A DNA stretch of 64,000 nucleotides from Xanthomonas rydalmerensis. Lineage in GTDB: Bacteria > Pseudomonadota > Gammaproteobacteria > Xanthomonadales > Xanthomonadaceae. The stretch's first letter is position 1, and each line of letters opens with the position of its first letter. Of the stretch, positions 56,470 through 64,000 are shown piece by piece. The translations under genes and the position numbers were made by a program. The stretch spans positions 4,178,001 through 4,242,000 of the forward strand of contig NZ_CP126170.1 of NCBI RefSeq assembly GCF_033170385.1. Direction: 5' to 3'. Under the pieces are notes generated by a model. The model was given only the letters and a program-made list of their open reading frames with translations. It searched no databases and was not told the DNA's origin.

Positions 56470-57119
56470 TGCCGCATCTCCGCGCCGCCGGCCTGGCGCA
56501 GCGCCACCACCAGCGGCGGCCATGCCGTGCCGTCGCCGCTGCGCAGTTCGATCGAGACCAGCAGCGGCAGCGTGTCGGTGCGCTCCCAGCGCTCCTGCCA
56601 GGGGCCGATGGTGCCGCGCTCCGGGTCCAGGCCGCGATAGCGGAAGCGCACCTCGCGCAGGTCGCGCGCCAGCGGCTCGGGCGGACGCGGCGGGGTCTCG
56701 GCCAGTTGCTTGCCGGCCTGCACCTGCACCAGCGCGATCGCCAGTTGCCGATGATCGCCGTCGCCACTGACCCGCAGGTCGTGCAGATAGGGACCGCCGC
56801 GGCCGAGGTACTCGGGCAGATCGGCGACGAACTGCATGCGCTGCGGTTCGCCGACGAAGCGCACCGGCTGCAGGGTGTGCGTGTCGATGTCCAGTGGCAG
56901 CGACTGCGCGCCGCTCAGGCGCCGGCGCAGGAAACCCTCGACCGCGCGCATGCGTTCGCTGCGCCCGGCGATCGCTTCGCCGCGGCCGCTGATCGCCATC
57001 GCCGAGCGCAGCGTGGCGAAGGCCAGGGTCAGGCCGCCGACCAGCAGCACCGTGGCCAGCAGCACTTCGATCAGGGTGAAGCCGCGCGCAGTGGCGCGGT
57101 GCGGCGCGCGCGCGTTCAT
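56466..57119 (-). CDS. xpsJ: Type II secretion minor pseudopilin XpsJ
   Basis: 217 residues from ATG 57119 ([20 protein letters not shown]). The prepilin peptidase site is Gly13|Phe14 with Glu18 as mature residue 5, followed by the hydrophobic helix. The rest is a small beta/alpha pseudopilin head ([20 protein letters not shown] ... [20 protein letters not shown] ... [20 protein letters not shown]) matching GspJ. It overlaps both xpsI and xpsK by 4 bp. Confidence 0.94.
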   Translation of the reverse strand: MNARAPHRATARGFTLIEVLLATVLLVGGLTLAFATLRSAMAISGRGEAIAGRSERMRAVEGFLRRRLSGAQSLPLDIDTHTLQPVRFVGEPQRMQFVADLPEYLGRGGPYLHDLRVSGDGDHRQLAIALVQVQAGKQLAETPPRPPEPLARDLREVRFRYRGLDPERGTIGPWQERWERTDTLPLLVSIELRSGDGTAWPPLVVALRQAGGAEMRQ

Positions 57120-57532
57120 TGCGGCACCCCGTTGCCTTGCGGGGCGACCAGGCGCAGGGTCTTCCACTGCAGTGCCTGCGCCGGCGTATCGCCCCAGCGC
57201 ACCTGCAGGGTCAACTGCAGCAAGGTCGGCGCGCCGGGCGTCACCGCGGCATCGGGCGGCCGCCGCGGGTCGGCGTAGGGCGCCACGTCCAGGGTCCAGC
57301 GGTAGCGGCCCTCGTCCAGCGTGCCCTGGCTGCGCCCCGGCTGCAGCGGCTGCTCCACGCCCTGCGCCGCCAGCAGCGATTGCGCATACAGGGTGGCGCG
57401 GCTCAGTTGGTCGGCGCGCTGCACCTGGCGCGCGGCACCGGACAGCGAGCCCAACAGCAGGGTCAGCGCCAGCGCCAACAGCGCGAACGCCACGATCACC
57501 TCGATCAGGGTGTAGCCGCGCTGGCGGTTCAT
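57116..57532 (-). CDS. xpsI: Type II secretion minor pseudopilin XpsI
   Basis: 138 residues, [20 protein letters not shown]: a six-residue leader, cleavage Gly6|Tyr7, and Glu11 as mature residue 5. A short head with [14 protein letters not shown] and [20 protein letters not shown] corresponds to GspI. It nucleates the pseudopilus tip with XpsJ and XpsK. Both ends overlap neighbours as ATGA. Confidence 0.93.
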   Translation of the reverse strand: MNRQRGYTLIEVIVAFALLALALTLLLGSLSGAARQVQRADQLSRATLYAQSLLAAQGVEQPLQPGRSQGTLDEGRYRWTLDVAPYADPRRPPDAAVTPGAPTLLQLTLQVRWGDTPAQALQWKTLRLVAPQGNGVPQ

Positions 57533-58047
57533 GGGCCCGCCTGGTCCGGTGCACGCCCGACCGTGACCTCGCCGGTCAGCCAGGTCACATCCACGCGCCA
57601 GCGCGCCTGGCGCGCCTGCAGGTCGATGCGCCCGCCGGTGGAGGCGCCGTCCTCGAAGAACTGGATCGCGCCCTCGCCGTCGCGGCGCTGCGCCTGGCGC
57701 GCACCGGTGAAGCGAATCGTCAGCGACGGCGGGATCTCGCCGTGGCGGCCGTTGGGCGCCTGCCAGCGGTGCGCCTGCGGATCGATCAGGAAGCGCTGCG
57801 GCTGGCCGCTGGCGATCGCCTGGGTGCGGGTGTAGCGCAGTTGCGAGGCGATCTCCTTGGCCGCCGAGCGCAGGCGCATGCCGTCGATGCCGCCGGTCAG
57901 CACCGAGGCCGCCAGCAGCGCGGCGATCGCGATCAGGCCCACCACCAGCAGCATCTCCAGCAGCGACACGCCGCGCATGCGCGCACGCGCAGCCGGCGCG
58001 CACGCCGGCGCGCCGAAGCGCAGCGCGCCGGCAGGGGCCCGGATCAC
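57529..58047 (-). CDS. xpsH: Type II secretion minor pseudopilin XpsH
   Basis: 172 residues from ATG 58047, 9 bp after the xpsG stop. The prepilin site is Gly26|Val27 with Glu31 as mature residue 5 (RGVSLLEMLLVVGLIAIAAL), so the leader is unusually long (26 residues); an ATG at 57978 would give a short three-residue leader (MRG). The head (EIASQLRYTRTQAIASGQPQ ... IQFFEDGASTGGRIDLQ ... WRVDVTWLTGEVTV) is GspH/FimT-like. XpsH joins the major pseudopilin to the tip complex. Confidence 0.92.
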   Translation of the reverse strand: MIRAPAGALRFGAPACAPAARARMRGVSLLEMLLVVGLIAIAALLAASVLTGGIDGMRLRSAAKEIASQLRYTRTQAIASGQPQRFLIDPQAHRWQAPNGRHGEIPPSLTIRFTGARQAQRRDGEGAIQFFEDGASTGGRIDLQARQARWRVDVTWLTGEVTVGRAPDQAGP

Positions 58048-58056
58048 GGCGCCGGA

Positions 58057-58494
58057 TCACTCGTACTTGATGTCGGCGTCGTAACTGCTGCCGCCGGGCT
58101 GGCCGTCCTTGCCCAGGCTGATCAGGTCGAACGGACGGCCTTCGCCGGGCACCTTGTACTCGATCGGGTGGCCCCACGGGTCGTTCAGTTCCGCCGGCTT
58201 GGCGTACGGGCCGAGCCAGCCGCTGACGCCGCCCGGCGCGGTGACCAGGTCGTCGAGCTTGGACGGCAGCTTGCCGGTATCGAGCTGGTAGTTGTCGATC
58301 TTGCCGGCCATGGTCTGGATCTGCGACTTGGCCAGGTTGGCCTTGCCGCGATCGGCGCCGCCGAGCACGCGGCTGCCGACCAGGGTCAGCACCGCGCCGA
58401 TCAGCACGATGACGATGATGATTTCCAGCAGGCTCATGCCCGCCTGGCGTGCGGCGGACGGGGAACGGGTGAGGGAGCGGCGGAGAGTGCGCAT
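58057..58494 (-). CDS. xpsG: Type II secretion major pseudopilin XpsG
   Basis: 145 residues. The leader is 19 residues (MRTLRRSLTRSPSAARQAG), with cleavage before MSLLEIIIVIVLIGAVLTLV and Glu24 as mature residue 5. The globular head has the GspG signatures QLDTGKLPSKLDDLV, WLGPYAKPAELNDPWGHPIE and DGQPGGSSYDADI, whose acidic residues bind Ca2+ in homologues. XpsG is the main subunit of the periplasmic pseudopilus. It is separated from xpsF by ~560 bp of repeat-rich DNA, so it may have its own promoter. Confidence 0.96.
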   Translation of the reverse strand: MRTLRRSLTRSPSAARQAGMSLLEIIIVIVLIGAVLTLVGSRVLGGADRGKANLAKSQIQTMAGKIDNYQLDTGKLPSKLDDLVTAPGGVSGWLGPYAKPAELNDPWGHPIEYKVPGEGRPFDLISLGKDGQPGGSSYDADIKYE

Positions 58495-59051
58495 TGCATG
58501 GATCCTTGCGGTGGAAGACCTATGTAGCCGAACACGGTGACGATGGCAGCCGGCGCCGGCCGGCGGTACAGCGGCGCGTCACGCACGCCGTCACACCTGG
58601 CGGCGGAGGATCCGTGCCGCGCGCACGCACGGCCGCGGCCGGCATGCGCGGCGCCGCTGGCAATGGGACAGGGACGGCGGCGGAAGGTTCCCGGCCGGAA
58701 ACGCGCGGCGTCACAGTCCGCGAGGGCCGCCCGAGGCCCGGCCGTGGCCGGGCGTTCGGCGCCACATGCGCGATGGCGCGCCGCGCGGACGCACCAGGCA
58801 AGGCCGCTGCCGCCCATGGCGTCGCATTGCCGGCTCCGGATAGACCGGCCCGGCCATCCATGGCCGGGCGTTCGGCCATGCGCGAACCGGTGGTTCGCAA
58901 GCGCATGGCCTCTTTCGATTCATTCGGCCGCTGCGCCAGACGCACGCGCGGCCATCCATGGCGCAACATCACGGGCGCCGGAACCACCGGCCCGGCCATC
59001 TCTGGCCGGGCGTTCGGCGCCACATGCGCCATGGCGCATAAGCGTGGCGCC
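58495..59051. repeat. Repeat-rich gap splitting the xps cluster (xpsF-xpsG)
   Basis: About 560 bp with no believable gene. At least three related palindromic units occur: GGCCCGGCCGTGGCCGGGCG (from about 58735), CGGCCCGGCCATCCATGGCC (from about 58847) and CGGCCCGGCCATCTCTGGCC (from about 58988). Each is followed by GGGCGTTCGG and two by CGCCACATGCG(C/A). Between them lie further CCATGG-centred fragments. This is a third repeat family in the window, distinct from the REP and GATTGGGG types, and it sits inside an otherwise tightly packed operon. Confidence 0.8.
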
Positions 59052-60266
59052 TCACCCAATCGCATTGGTGAGGTCGTAGAGGGGGACGAGGACGGAGATG
59101 ATCACCAGGCCGACCACCGAGGCCAGGACCAGGGTGATCGCCGGCACCATCGCCGCCAGCAGGCGGTCGATGGCCTGGGCGGTCTCCTGCTCGAAGGTGT
59201 CGGCGGTCTTCAGCAGCATGATGTCGAGGGCGCCCGATTCCTCGCCGACCTGGATCATCTGCAGCGCCAGGCGCGGGAAGCGCTTGCCCTTGGACAGCGA
59301 CGCCGACAGCCCGTGGCCGTTCTTGACGTCGTCGGCAGCGGCGCCGACGTCCGCCGTCAGCGCCAGGTTCGACAGCACGTTGCGGGAGATGCCCAGCGCC
59401 GCCAGCAACGGCACGCCGTTGCGCAGCAGGGTGCCGAGGGTGCGGGTCAGGCGCGCCGTCTCCAGTCGCGAAATCAGCACGCCGACGAAGCGCTGGCGCA
59501 GCAGCCAGGCGTCGAAACTGGCGCGGAATGCGGGGTCGCGGCGCTTGCGGTCCACCGCCAGGAGGGTCACCCCGGGCACCACCAGCAGCACGATCCACCA
59601 GTCGCGCACGAACAGGCCCACGCTCAACACCGCCTGGGTGAACCAAGGCAGGGCCACGTCCAGGCTCTCGTACATCTGCGCGAACTGCGGCACCACGTAG
59701 CCGAGCAGGAACAGCAGCGCGCAGCCGACCACGCTGACCAGGATCGCCGGGTAGATCAGCGCGTTGATCACCCGTCCGCGCAGTTCGCGGCTGCGCTCGA
59801 GGTACTCGGCCAGGCGCTGCAGGGTGTCGTGCAGGCTGCCGCCGGCCTCGCCGGCGCGCACCATGTTGATGTACAGGCGCGAGAACAACCCGTGCTGGCG
59901 CTCCAGCGCGGTGGACAGCGGCGCACCGCCGCGCACCGCGTCGCGGATGTCGCCGACGGTGCGCTTGGAGCGTTCGTCCTCGGGCAGTTCGAGCAGGATC
60001 GACAGCGCGCGGTCCAGCGGCTGGCCGGCGCCGAGCAGGGTCGCCAGTTGCTGGGTGAACTGCACCAGCGCCGCGCCGTCGAACGGCTTGGGCCGGAACA
60101 GCCCGCGCAGCGAGGTGCCGCCGCCCTCGGCGGCGAGCCGGGCCTGCATCGGCATGTGCCCCTGCTCCTGCAGGCGCAGCGCCACCTCCGCCTCGCTGGC
60201 GGCTTCCATCTGCCCTTCCAGGACCTCGCCGTGCGAGTCCAGGGCCTTGTAGCGATAGAGCGGCAT
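59052..60266 (-). CDS. xpsF: Type II secretion inner-membrane platform protein XpsF
   Basis: 404 residues from ATG 60266 (MPLYRYKALDSHGEVLEGQM), the standard GspF start. Two cytoplasmic GspF/PilC domains (about 70-190 and 270-395: FTQQLATLLGAGQPLDRALS ... MVRAGEAGGSLHDTL; RLTRTLGTLLRNGVPLLAAL ... MIQVGEESGALDIML) alternate with three transmembrane helices, the last near the C-terminus (AITLVLASVVGLVIISVLVP). XpsF contacts XpsE and XpsL and builds the assembly platform. It is 121 bp downstream of xpsE. Confidence 0.96.
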   Translation of the reverse strand: MPLYRYKALDSHGEVLEGQMEAASEAEVALRLQEQGHMPMQARLAAEGGGTSLRGLFRPKPFDGAALVQFTQQLATLLGAGQPLDRALSILLELPEDERSKRTVGDIRDAVRGGAPLSTALERQHGLFSRLYINMVRAGEAGGSLHDTLQRLAEYLERSRELRGRVINALIYPAILVSVVGCALLFLLGYVVPQFAQMYESLDVALPWFTQAVLSVGLFVRDWWIVLLVVPGVTLLAVDRKRRDPAFRASFDAWLLRQRFVGVLISRLETARLTRTLGTLLRNGVPLLAALGISRNVLSNLALTADVGAAADDVKNGHGLSASLSKGKRFPRLALQMIQVGEESGALDIMLLKTADTFEQETAQAIDRLLAAMVPAITLVLASVVGLVIISVLVPLYDLTNAIG

Positions 60267-60387
60267 CAGACGCGGGACCCGGGACCCGGGACCCGGAACC
60301 CGGAAAACAGCAATGCCGCATCGCGCGCGCGCCGACGCGACGCGCCGAACGAGCATGCGGGTGCGACGGACCTCCGCGGCAGCGACA
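60267..60387. other. xpsE-xpsF gap with short direct repeats
   Basis: About 120 bp between xpsE and xpsF. On the plus strand GGGACCC is repeated in tandem (GGGACCCGGGACCCGGGACC, from about 60275), a small GC repeat. No gene. Most other xps genes overlap, so this gap is notable. Confidence 0.6.
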
Positions 60388-62118
60388 TCAGGTTTCCTCC
60401 GTCACGCGCAACACTTCCTCGATCGTGGTCTGGCCGCTGAGCGCCTTGGACAGGCCGTCCTCGTACATGGTGCGCATGCCGGCCTCGCGCGCCAGCTGCT
60501 CGATCTCGCCCATGCCGGCGTGGCGCATCACCGCGCGCCGCAGCGCGTCGTTCATCACCAGGAATTCCATGATCGTGGTGCGGCCGACGTAGCCGGTCGG
60601 CGCGATCGCCGAGGGCCGCGGGCGGTACAGGAAGATCTCGCCTTCCGGCTGCAGCCGGCGCAGTTCGAACTTCTCGATCTCCTCCGGCGAGGCCGCGTAG
60701 CGCTCGGCATGGGTCGGCTCCAGCCGCCGCACCAGGCGCTGGGCCAGGATGCCGTTGATGGTGGAGGTCAGCAGGTAGTCCTCCACACCCATGTCGAGCA
60801 GGCGGGTGATGCCGCCGGCGGCGTTGTTGGTGTGCAGGGTGGACAGCACCAGGTGGCCGGTCAGCGCGGACTGGATGGCGATGCGCGCCGTCTCCAGGTC
60901 GCGCATTTCGCCGATCATGATGATGTCCGGATCCTGACGCACGATGCTGCGCAGCGCATGCGAGAAATCCAGGCCGATCTGCGGCTTGGCCTGGATCTGG
61001 TTGATGCCCTCGATCTGGTATTCGACCGGGTCTTCGACGGTGATGATCTTGACGTCGGCGGTGTTGAGCTGGCTCAGCGCGGTGTACAGCGTGGTGGTCT
61101 TGCCCGAGCCGGTGGGGCCGGTGACCAGCAGGATGCCGTGCGGCTGCTCCAGCACCTTGCGGAACTGCGGCAGGAACGCGTCGGTGAAGCCGAGCCGGTG
61201 GAAGTCGAACACCACGGTCTCGCGGTCGAGCAGGCGCATCACCACGCTCTCGCCATGCGCAGTGGGCACGGTGCTCACGCGCAGGTCCAGTTCCTTGCCC
61301 TGCACCCGCAGCATGATGCGGCCGTCCTGCGGCAGGCGGCGCTCGGCGATGTTGAGCTTGGCCATGATCTTGACGCGGCTGATCACCGCCGCGGTCAGAT
61401 TGGCCGGCGGGCTCTCGCCGTCGATCAGCACGCCGTCGACGCGGTAGCGCACCTTCAGCCGGCTCTCGAACGGTTCGATGTGGATGTCCGAGGCGCGCAG
61501 TTCCACCGCACGCTGGATCACCAGGTTGACCAGACGGATCACCGGCGCTTCGGAGGCCAGGTCGCGCAGGTGTTCGATGTCGTCGGCGGCGACGCTGTCG
61601 CCGTCGGCGGTTTCCACGATCGCGCCCATCGCGCTGCGGCCCTGGCCGAACCAGCGCTCGATCAGGTCGTCGATCTCCGAGCGCAGGCCGACCCGCGGCA
61701 GCACCTGCAGGCCGGTGGCCAGGCGCACCGCGTCGGCGGCATAGGCGTCGTGCGGATCGGCCATCCACAGTTCCAGCACGCCGTCGCGCTCGCCCAGCGG
61801 GCACACATGGAACTGCTTGAGGAAGCGCAGCGACAGCGGCTGCGCCTCGGGCAGGCTCTCCGGCGCGGTGGCCGGCAATTGCTTGGCATCGAGCAGCGGC
61901 AGGCCCAGGACCTCGGCGCTGAGTTCGGCGTGGTCGCGCTCGGAGACCAGGCCCAGGCGCGCCAGCAGCGCCAGCAGGCTGCCGCCGGATTCGCGCTGCA
62001 ACTGCCGCGCGCGCGCCAGGTCGCCGTCCTTGAGCCGGCCCTTGGCCAGCAACGCCGCGATGATGCGGGTTTCGGGCGTCTCCACGGCGACGACAGTGTC
62101 CTTCACGAGCGCATTCAC
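60388..62118 (-). CDS. xpsE: Type II secretion ATPase XpsE
   Basis: 576 residues. An N1 domain resembling MshEN (about 18-75: RIIAALLAKGRLKDGDLARA ... LLARLGLVSERDHAELSAEV) mediates binding to XpsL. Then comes the N2E/PAS-like part and the ATPase core with Walker A GPTGSGKTT (334-342), Asp box ITVEDPVEYQIEGINQIQ, Walker B DIIMIGEMRD and His box HTNNAAGGITRL. The C-terminal tetracysteine zinc module of many GspE proteins is absent; the segment ERYAASPEEIEKFELRRLQP has no CxxC pairs. It powers pseudopilus assembly from the cytosol and is the first gene of the cluster. Confidence 0.97.
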   Translation of the reverse strand: MNALVKDTVVAVETPETRIIAALLAKGRLKDGDLARARQLQRESGGSLLALLARLGLVSERDHAELSAEVLGLPLLDAKQLPATAPESLPEAQPLSLRFLKQFHVCPLGERDGVLELWMADPHDAYAADAVRLATGLQVLPRVGLRSEIDDLIERWFGQGRSAMGAIVETADGDSVAADDIEHLRDLASEAPVIRLVNLVIQRAVELRASDIHIEPFESRLKVRYRVDGVLIDGESPPANLTAAVISRVKIMAKLNIAERRLPQDGRIMLRVQGKELDLRVSTVPTAHGESVVMRLLDRETVVFDFHRLGFTDAFLPQFRKVLEQPHGILLVTGPTGSGKTTTLYTALSQLNTADVKIITVEDPVEYQIEGINQIQAKPQIGLDFSHALRSIVRQDPDIIMIGEMRDLETARIAIQSALTGHLVLSTLHTNNAAGGITRLLDMGVEDYLLTSTINGILAQRLVRRLEPTHAERYAASPEEIEKFELRRLQPEGEIFLYRPRPSAIAPTGYVGRTTIMEFLVMNDALRRAVMRHAGMGEIEQLAREAGMRTMYEDGLSKALSGQTTIEEVLRVTEET

Positions 62119-62338
62119 GCGATCCCTCCCAGATGACCGTGCGACTTTAGCAGTTCGGCATGACCCGACGCCGAATCCGACCCGCTCCCCTGCCGCTGTC
62201 TACCGGGCGGCCAGGAAGCGGGTGCAGGCAGGCCCGTCGCGGTCATCGGCCTGACATCCTGGCAGGACATGCTGATAAGTTGCGTAGCGCACCATGGCGA
62301 CCGCGGAGCAGGCCGCACGGCGCTGCCCCCCCAGACGC

Positions 62339-62366
62339 AGGAAACCCGGCCGCAGCCGGGTTTCCT
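62339..62366 (-). terminator. Terminator-like hairpin after the protease gene
   Basis: AGGAAACCCGGC pairs with GCCGGGTTTCCT across a short CGCA-type loop, 35 bp beyond the protease stop and between it and xpsE. On the minus strand the stem is followed by GCGTCTGG rather than a clear U-run. Confidence 0.7.
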
Positions 62367-62400
62367 GGAACCGCATGGCGCTTCCCTGCGCCGCGTGCGC

Positions 62401-64000
62401 TTACTGGCGCGCGACCAGGCTCACGCCGTTGTAGGCGCTCTCGCCGACCAGCTTGATGTAGTAGGTGCCGGCCTGCGGCGCGGTGAAGCGCACCGTCTCG
62501 TTGTTGCCCGGACGGGTCGACTTGGCGTCGGCGTTGCCGGTACCCGGCTCCTTGCCGAAGCTGACATACAGCGACACGTTGCCGCTGCCGCCGTAGGTGA
62601 GGAAGCTCAGCACCGCACCGGCCTTGGCCTCGAAGCTGTACAGCACCTCGTTGCCCGCGGCACCGGCGAGGCCCGCCACCGCCACCTTGTTGGTCAGCGC
62701 GGTCGCCGGCGGCGCGCACTGCTCGGTGGCCGGATCGCACGGTTCTTCCAGCGCCTTGGCCAGGGCGGCCTTGGCGTCGACGATGCCGGTGCCGATCGGG
62801 GTGCTGGACGGGATCGACACCGGGAACGGACGCGCGGTCTGCTTGAGCAGGGTCTCCAGCGCCGCCGGGGTCAGCGGTGCCTTGCCCGCGGCGATCAGCG
62901 CGCTCTGCACCAGCGCACCGACCGCGGCCACGTGCGGCGAGGCCATCGAGGTGCCGCCCAGGCCCATGTAGGTGTAGCTGCCGGAGGTGGGCGTGGTCGC
63001 ACCGTTGTACCCGTTCTGCCAGATGTAGCCGCCCGGGTTGCCGTCGACGCTGCCGCCGCCGCCCGGACCGGACAGGTCCACCTTGGCGCCGAAGTTGGAG
63101 TAGTAGGTGATGCCGCCGGTGATGCGGGTGGCGCCGACCGCGATCACGTTGTCGCAGCTGGCCGGGCTGAAGTTGGCGGCATTGGCGGTGCTGTTGCCGG
63201 CGGCCACCACCACGGTGGTCCCGCGCGACACCGCGCCGTTGATCGCCTCCTGGGTGGCGCTGTCGCAAGCGCCGCCGCCGCCCAGGCTCATGTTGATGAC
63301 CTCGGCCGGGTTCTGGTTGGCCGGCACGCCGGACACGGTGCCGCCGGAGGCCCAGATGATGGCGTCGGCGATGTCGGAGGTGTAGCCGCCGCACTTGCCG
63401 AGCACGCGCACCGGCAGCACGGTGGCGTTGGGCGCCACGCCGGCCATGCCGATGCCGTTGTTGGTGGCTTCGGCGACGGTGCCGGCGACGTGGCTGCCGT
63501 GCCAGGAGCTGTCCTCGGCCACCGAGCCGGCGTAGCACTCGTTGTCGTTCTCCACCCAGTCGCCGTAGTCCAGCGCGCCCGGCACGCGGGCGTCGGTCGG
63601 ACGCCGCGAGGTCGCCGCGTCGGAGATGAAGTCGTAGCCCTGCAGCAGGTTCACCGCCACGTCCGGGTGGTTCGGCAGGATGCCGGTATCGAGCACCGCG
63701 ACCACCACGCCGTCGCCCTTGGACACATCCCACGCGGCCGGCAGGTTGATGCCACCGGTGGCGTTGCTGTAGTGCCACTGGTACTGCGCGTACAGCGGAT
63801 CGTTGGGCACCAGCTGCGGCTGCACCTGCGAGGCGGCCCGCAGCACATCGACCGGGCGCAGCTTGGCGTCGACCTGCGCGTACTTCACCGTCGGGTCGGC
63901 GGCGATCTCCGCCACCACCTTGTGCAGGTCGGCCTTGCTCAGCTTGCCGGTCAGGCGGATCAGGTCCGCGCCGATGCCCAGGGTGCGCACGTACTCGGCG
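62401..64000 (-). CDS. Subtilisin-like extracellular serine protease (S8) with C-terminal PPC domain; N-terminus off-window
   Basis: At least 533 residues are visible; the frame continues past the right edge (AEYVRTLGIGADLIRLTG is internal), so signal peptide and the start of the propeptide are missing. The propeptide end (SKADLHKVVAEIAADPTVKY) is followed by the catalytic domain with the Asp motif VVVAVLDTGILPNH (near 63690), the His motif SSWHGSHVAGTVA (near 63490) and the Ser motif GLGGTSMASPHVAA (near 62945), plus the oxyanion VVAAGNS. After ~430 residues comes a pre-peptidase C-terminal (PPC) beta domain ending AYNGVSLVARQ. Xanthomonas secretes such proteases through the Xps system; being next to xpsE fits but does not prove this. 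Confidence 0.95.
   Translation of the reverse strand, partial: AEYVRTLGIGADLIRLTGKLSKADLHKVVAEIAADPTVKYAQVDAKLRPVDVLRAASQVQPQLVPNDPLYAQYQWHYSNATGGINLPAAWDVSKGDGVVVAVLDTGILPNHPDVAVNLLQGYDFISDAATSRRPTDARVPGALDYGDWVENDNECYAGSVAEDSSWHGSHVAGTVAEATNNGIGMAGVAPNATVLPVRVLGKCGGYTSDIADAIIWASGGTVSGVPANQNPAEVINMSLGGGGACDSATQEAINGAVSRGTTVVVAAGNSTANAANFSPASCDNVIAVGATRITGGITYYSNFGAKVDLSGPGGGGSVDGNPGGYIWQNGYNGATTPTSGSYTYMGLGGTSMASPHVAAVGALVQSALIAAGKAPLTPAALETLLKQTARPFPVSIPSSTPIGTGIVDAKAALAKALEEPCDPATEQCAPPATALTNKVAVAGLAGAAGNEVLYSFEAKAGAVLSFLTYGGSGNVSLYVSFGKEPGTGNADAKSTRPGNNETVRFTAPQAGTYYIKLVGESAYNGVSLVARQ

Noticed and set aside
58520..59079. Small ORFs of ~180 codons in both directions inside the xpsF-xpsG gap
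   Set aside because: They are translated palindromic repeats (recurring RPSMAGRS/GHPW-like fragments) with no initiation signal.

Overview
The window looks like a chromosomal segment of a high-GC (roughly 68-70% by eye) gammaproteobacterium of the family Xanthomonadaceae, most likely a Xanthomonas. The evidence is the Xps-type type II secretion cluster in the order xpsE-F-G-H-I-J-K-L-M-N-D, the gene order glyA-nrdR-GNAT-ribD-ribE-ribB(A)-ribH-nusB-thiL, an Ax21/Omp1X-like outer membrane protein, and Xanthomonas-style short intergenic repeats (families built on GTAGGAGCGGCTTCAGCCG and on GGATTGGGGATTGG). A cellulose operon with bcsD would fit an early-branching clade (sacchari/translucens type), but that is inference. 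I saw no IS elements, rRNA, tRNA or CRISPR.

Layout. 1-4053: kdpFABC high-affinity potassium pump (minus strand; kdpC runs off the left edge), followed upstream by a BBP2-type outer-membrane barrel (4356-5864). 6371-7150: a tandem array of six ~142-bp units. 7160-8743: a secreted CocE/S15-type hydrolase. 8976-17630: riboflavin/thiamine/one-carbon block (thiL, nusB, ribH, ribB with a degenerate RibA half, FMN riboswitch plus ribE, ribD, GNAT, nrdR, glyA), split by an Ax21-like gene on the opposite strand. 17752-23469: RcnB-like protein, MmyB-type regulator divergent from a DHA2 MFS pump, ettA, and peptide deformylase. 23701-34819: cellulose operon bcsD-bcsP-bcsA-bcsB-bcsZ-bcsC. 35038-36222: pncB. 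36296-41598: a four-gene overlapping operon (outer-membrane barrel, membrane GT2 with an N-terminal MshEN-type domain, multi-spanning membrane protein, GH113-like lipoprotein). In parts this parallels the neighbouring bcs operon and is the best candidate here for an undescribed exopolysaccharide system. 41752-42597: rhamnosyltransferase-like GT2. 43030-48307: APH-fold kinase, TonB-dependent receptor, PnuC-family transporter and a HutC-type GntR regulator, with a perfect 12-bp GntR-like palindrome upstream. 48381-50364: a disturbed region with a start-less ORF, a GT that may be shortened, and an AT-richer secreted protein. 50608-62118: the xps type II secretion system. 62401-64000: a subtilisin-like protease (N-terminus off the right edge), a plausible Xps substrate.

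How the parts fit. Two neighbouring loci, bcs and the GT2-MshEN operon, each combine an inner-membrane synthase carrying a likely c-di-GMP-binding domain (PilZ in BcsA, MshEN in the GT2), an outer-membrane barrel and a periplasmic or lipid-anchored glycosidase. This suggests two second-messenger-controlled polymers. The Xps system would export the protease and other hydrolases. The kinase/receptor/PnuC/GntR block reads as a regulated salvage system for a small nutrient of unknown identity.

Most starts were chosen by signal peptide position, overlap with the upstream gene (many 4-bp ATGA/GTGA overlaps) and family alignment from memory. No database search was possible.
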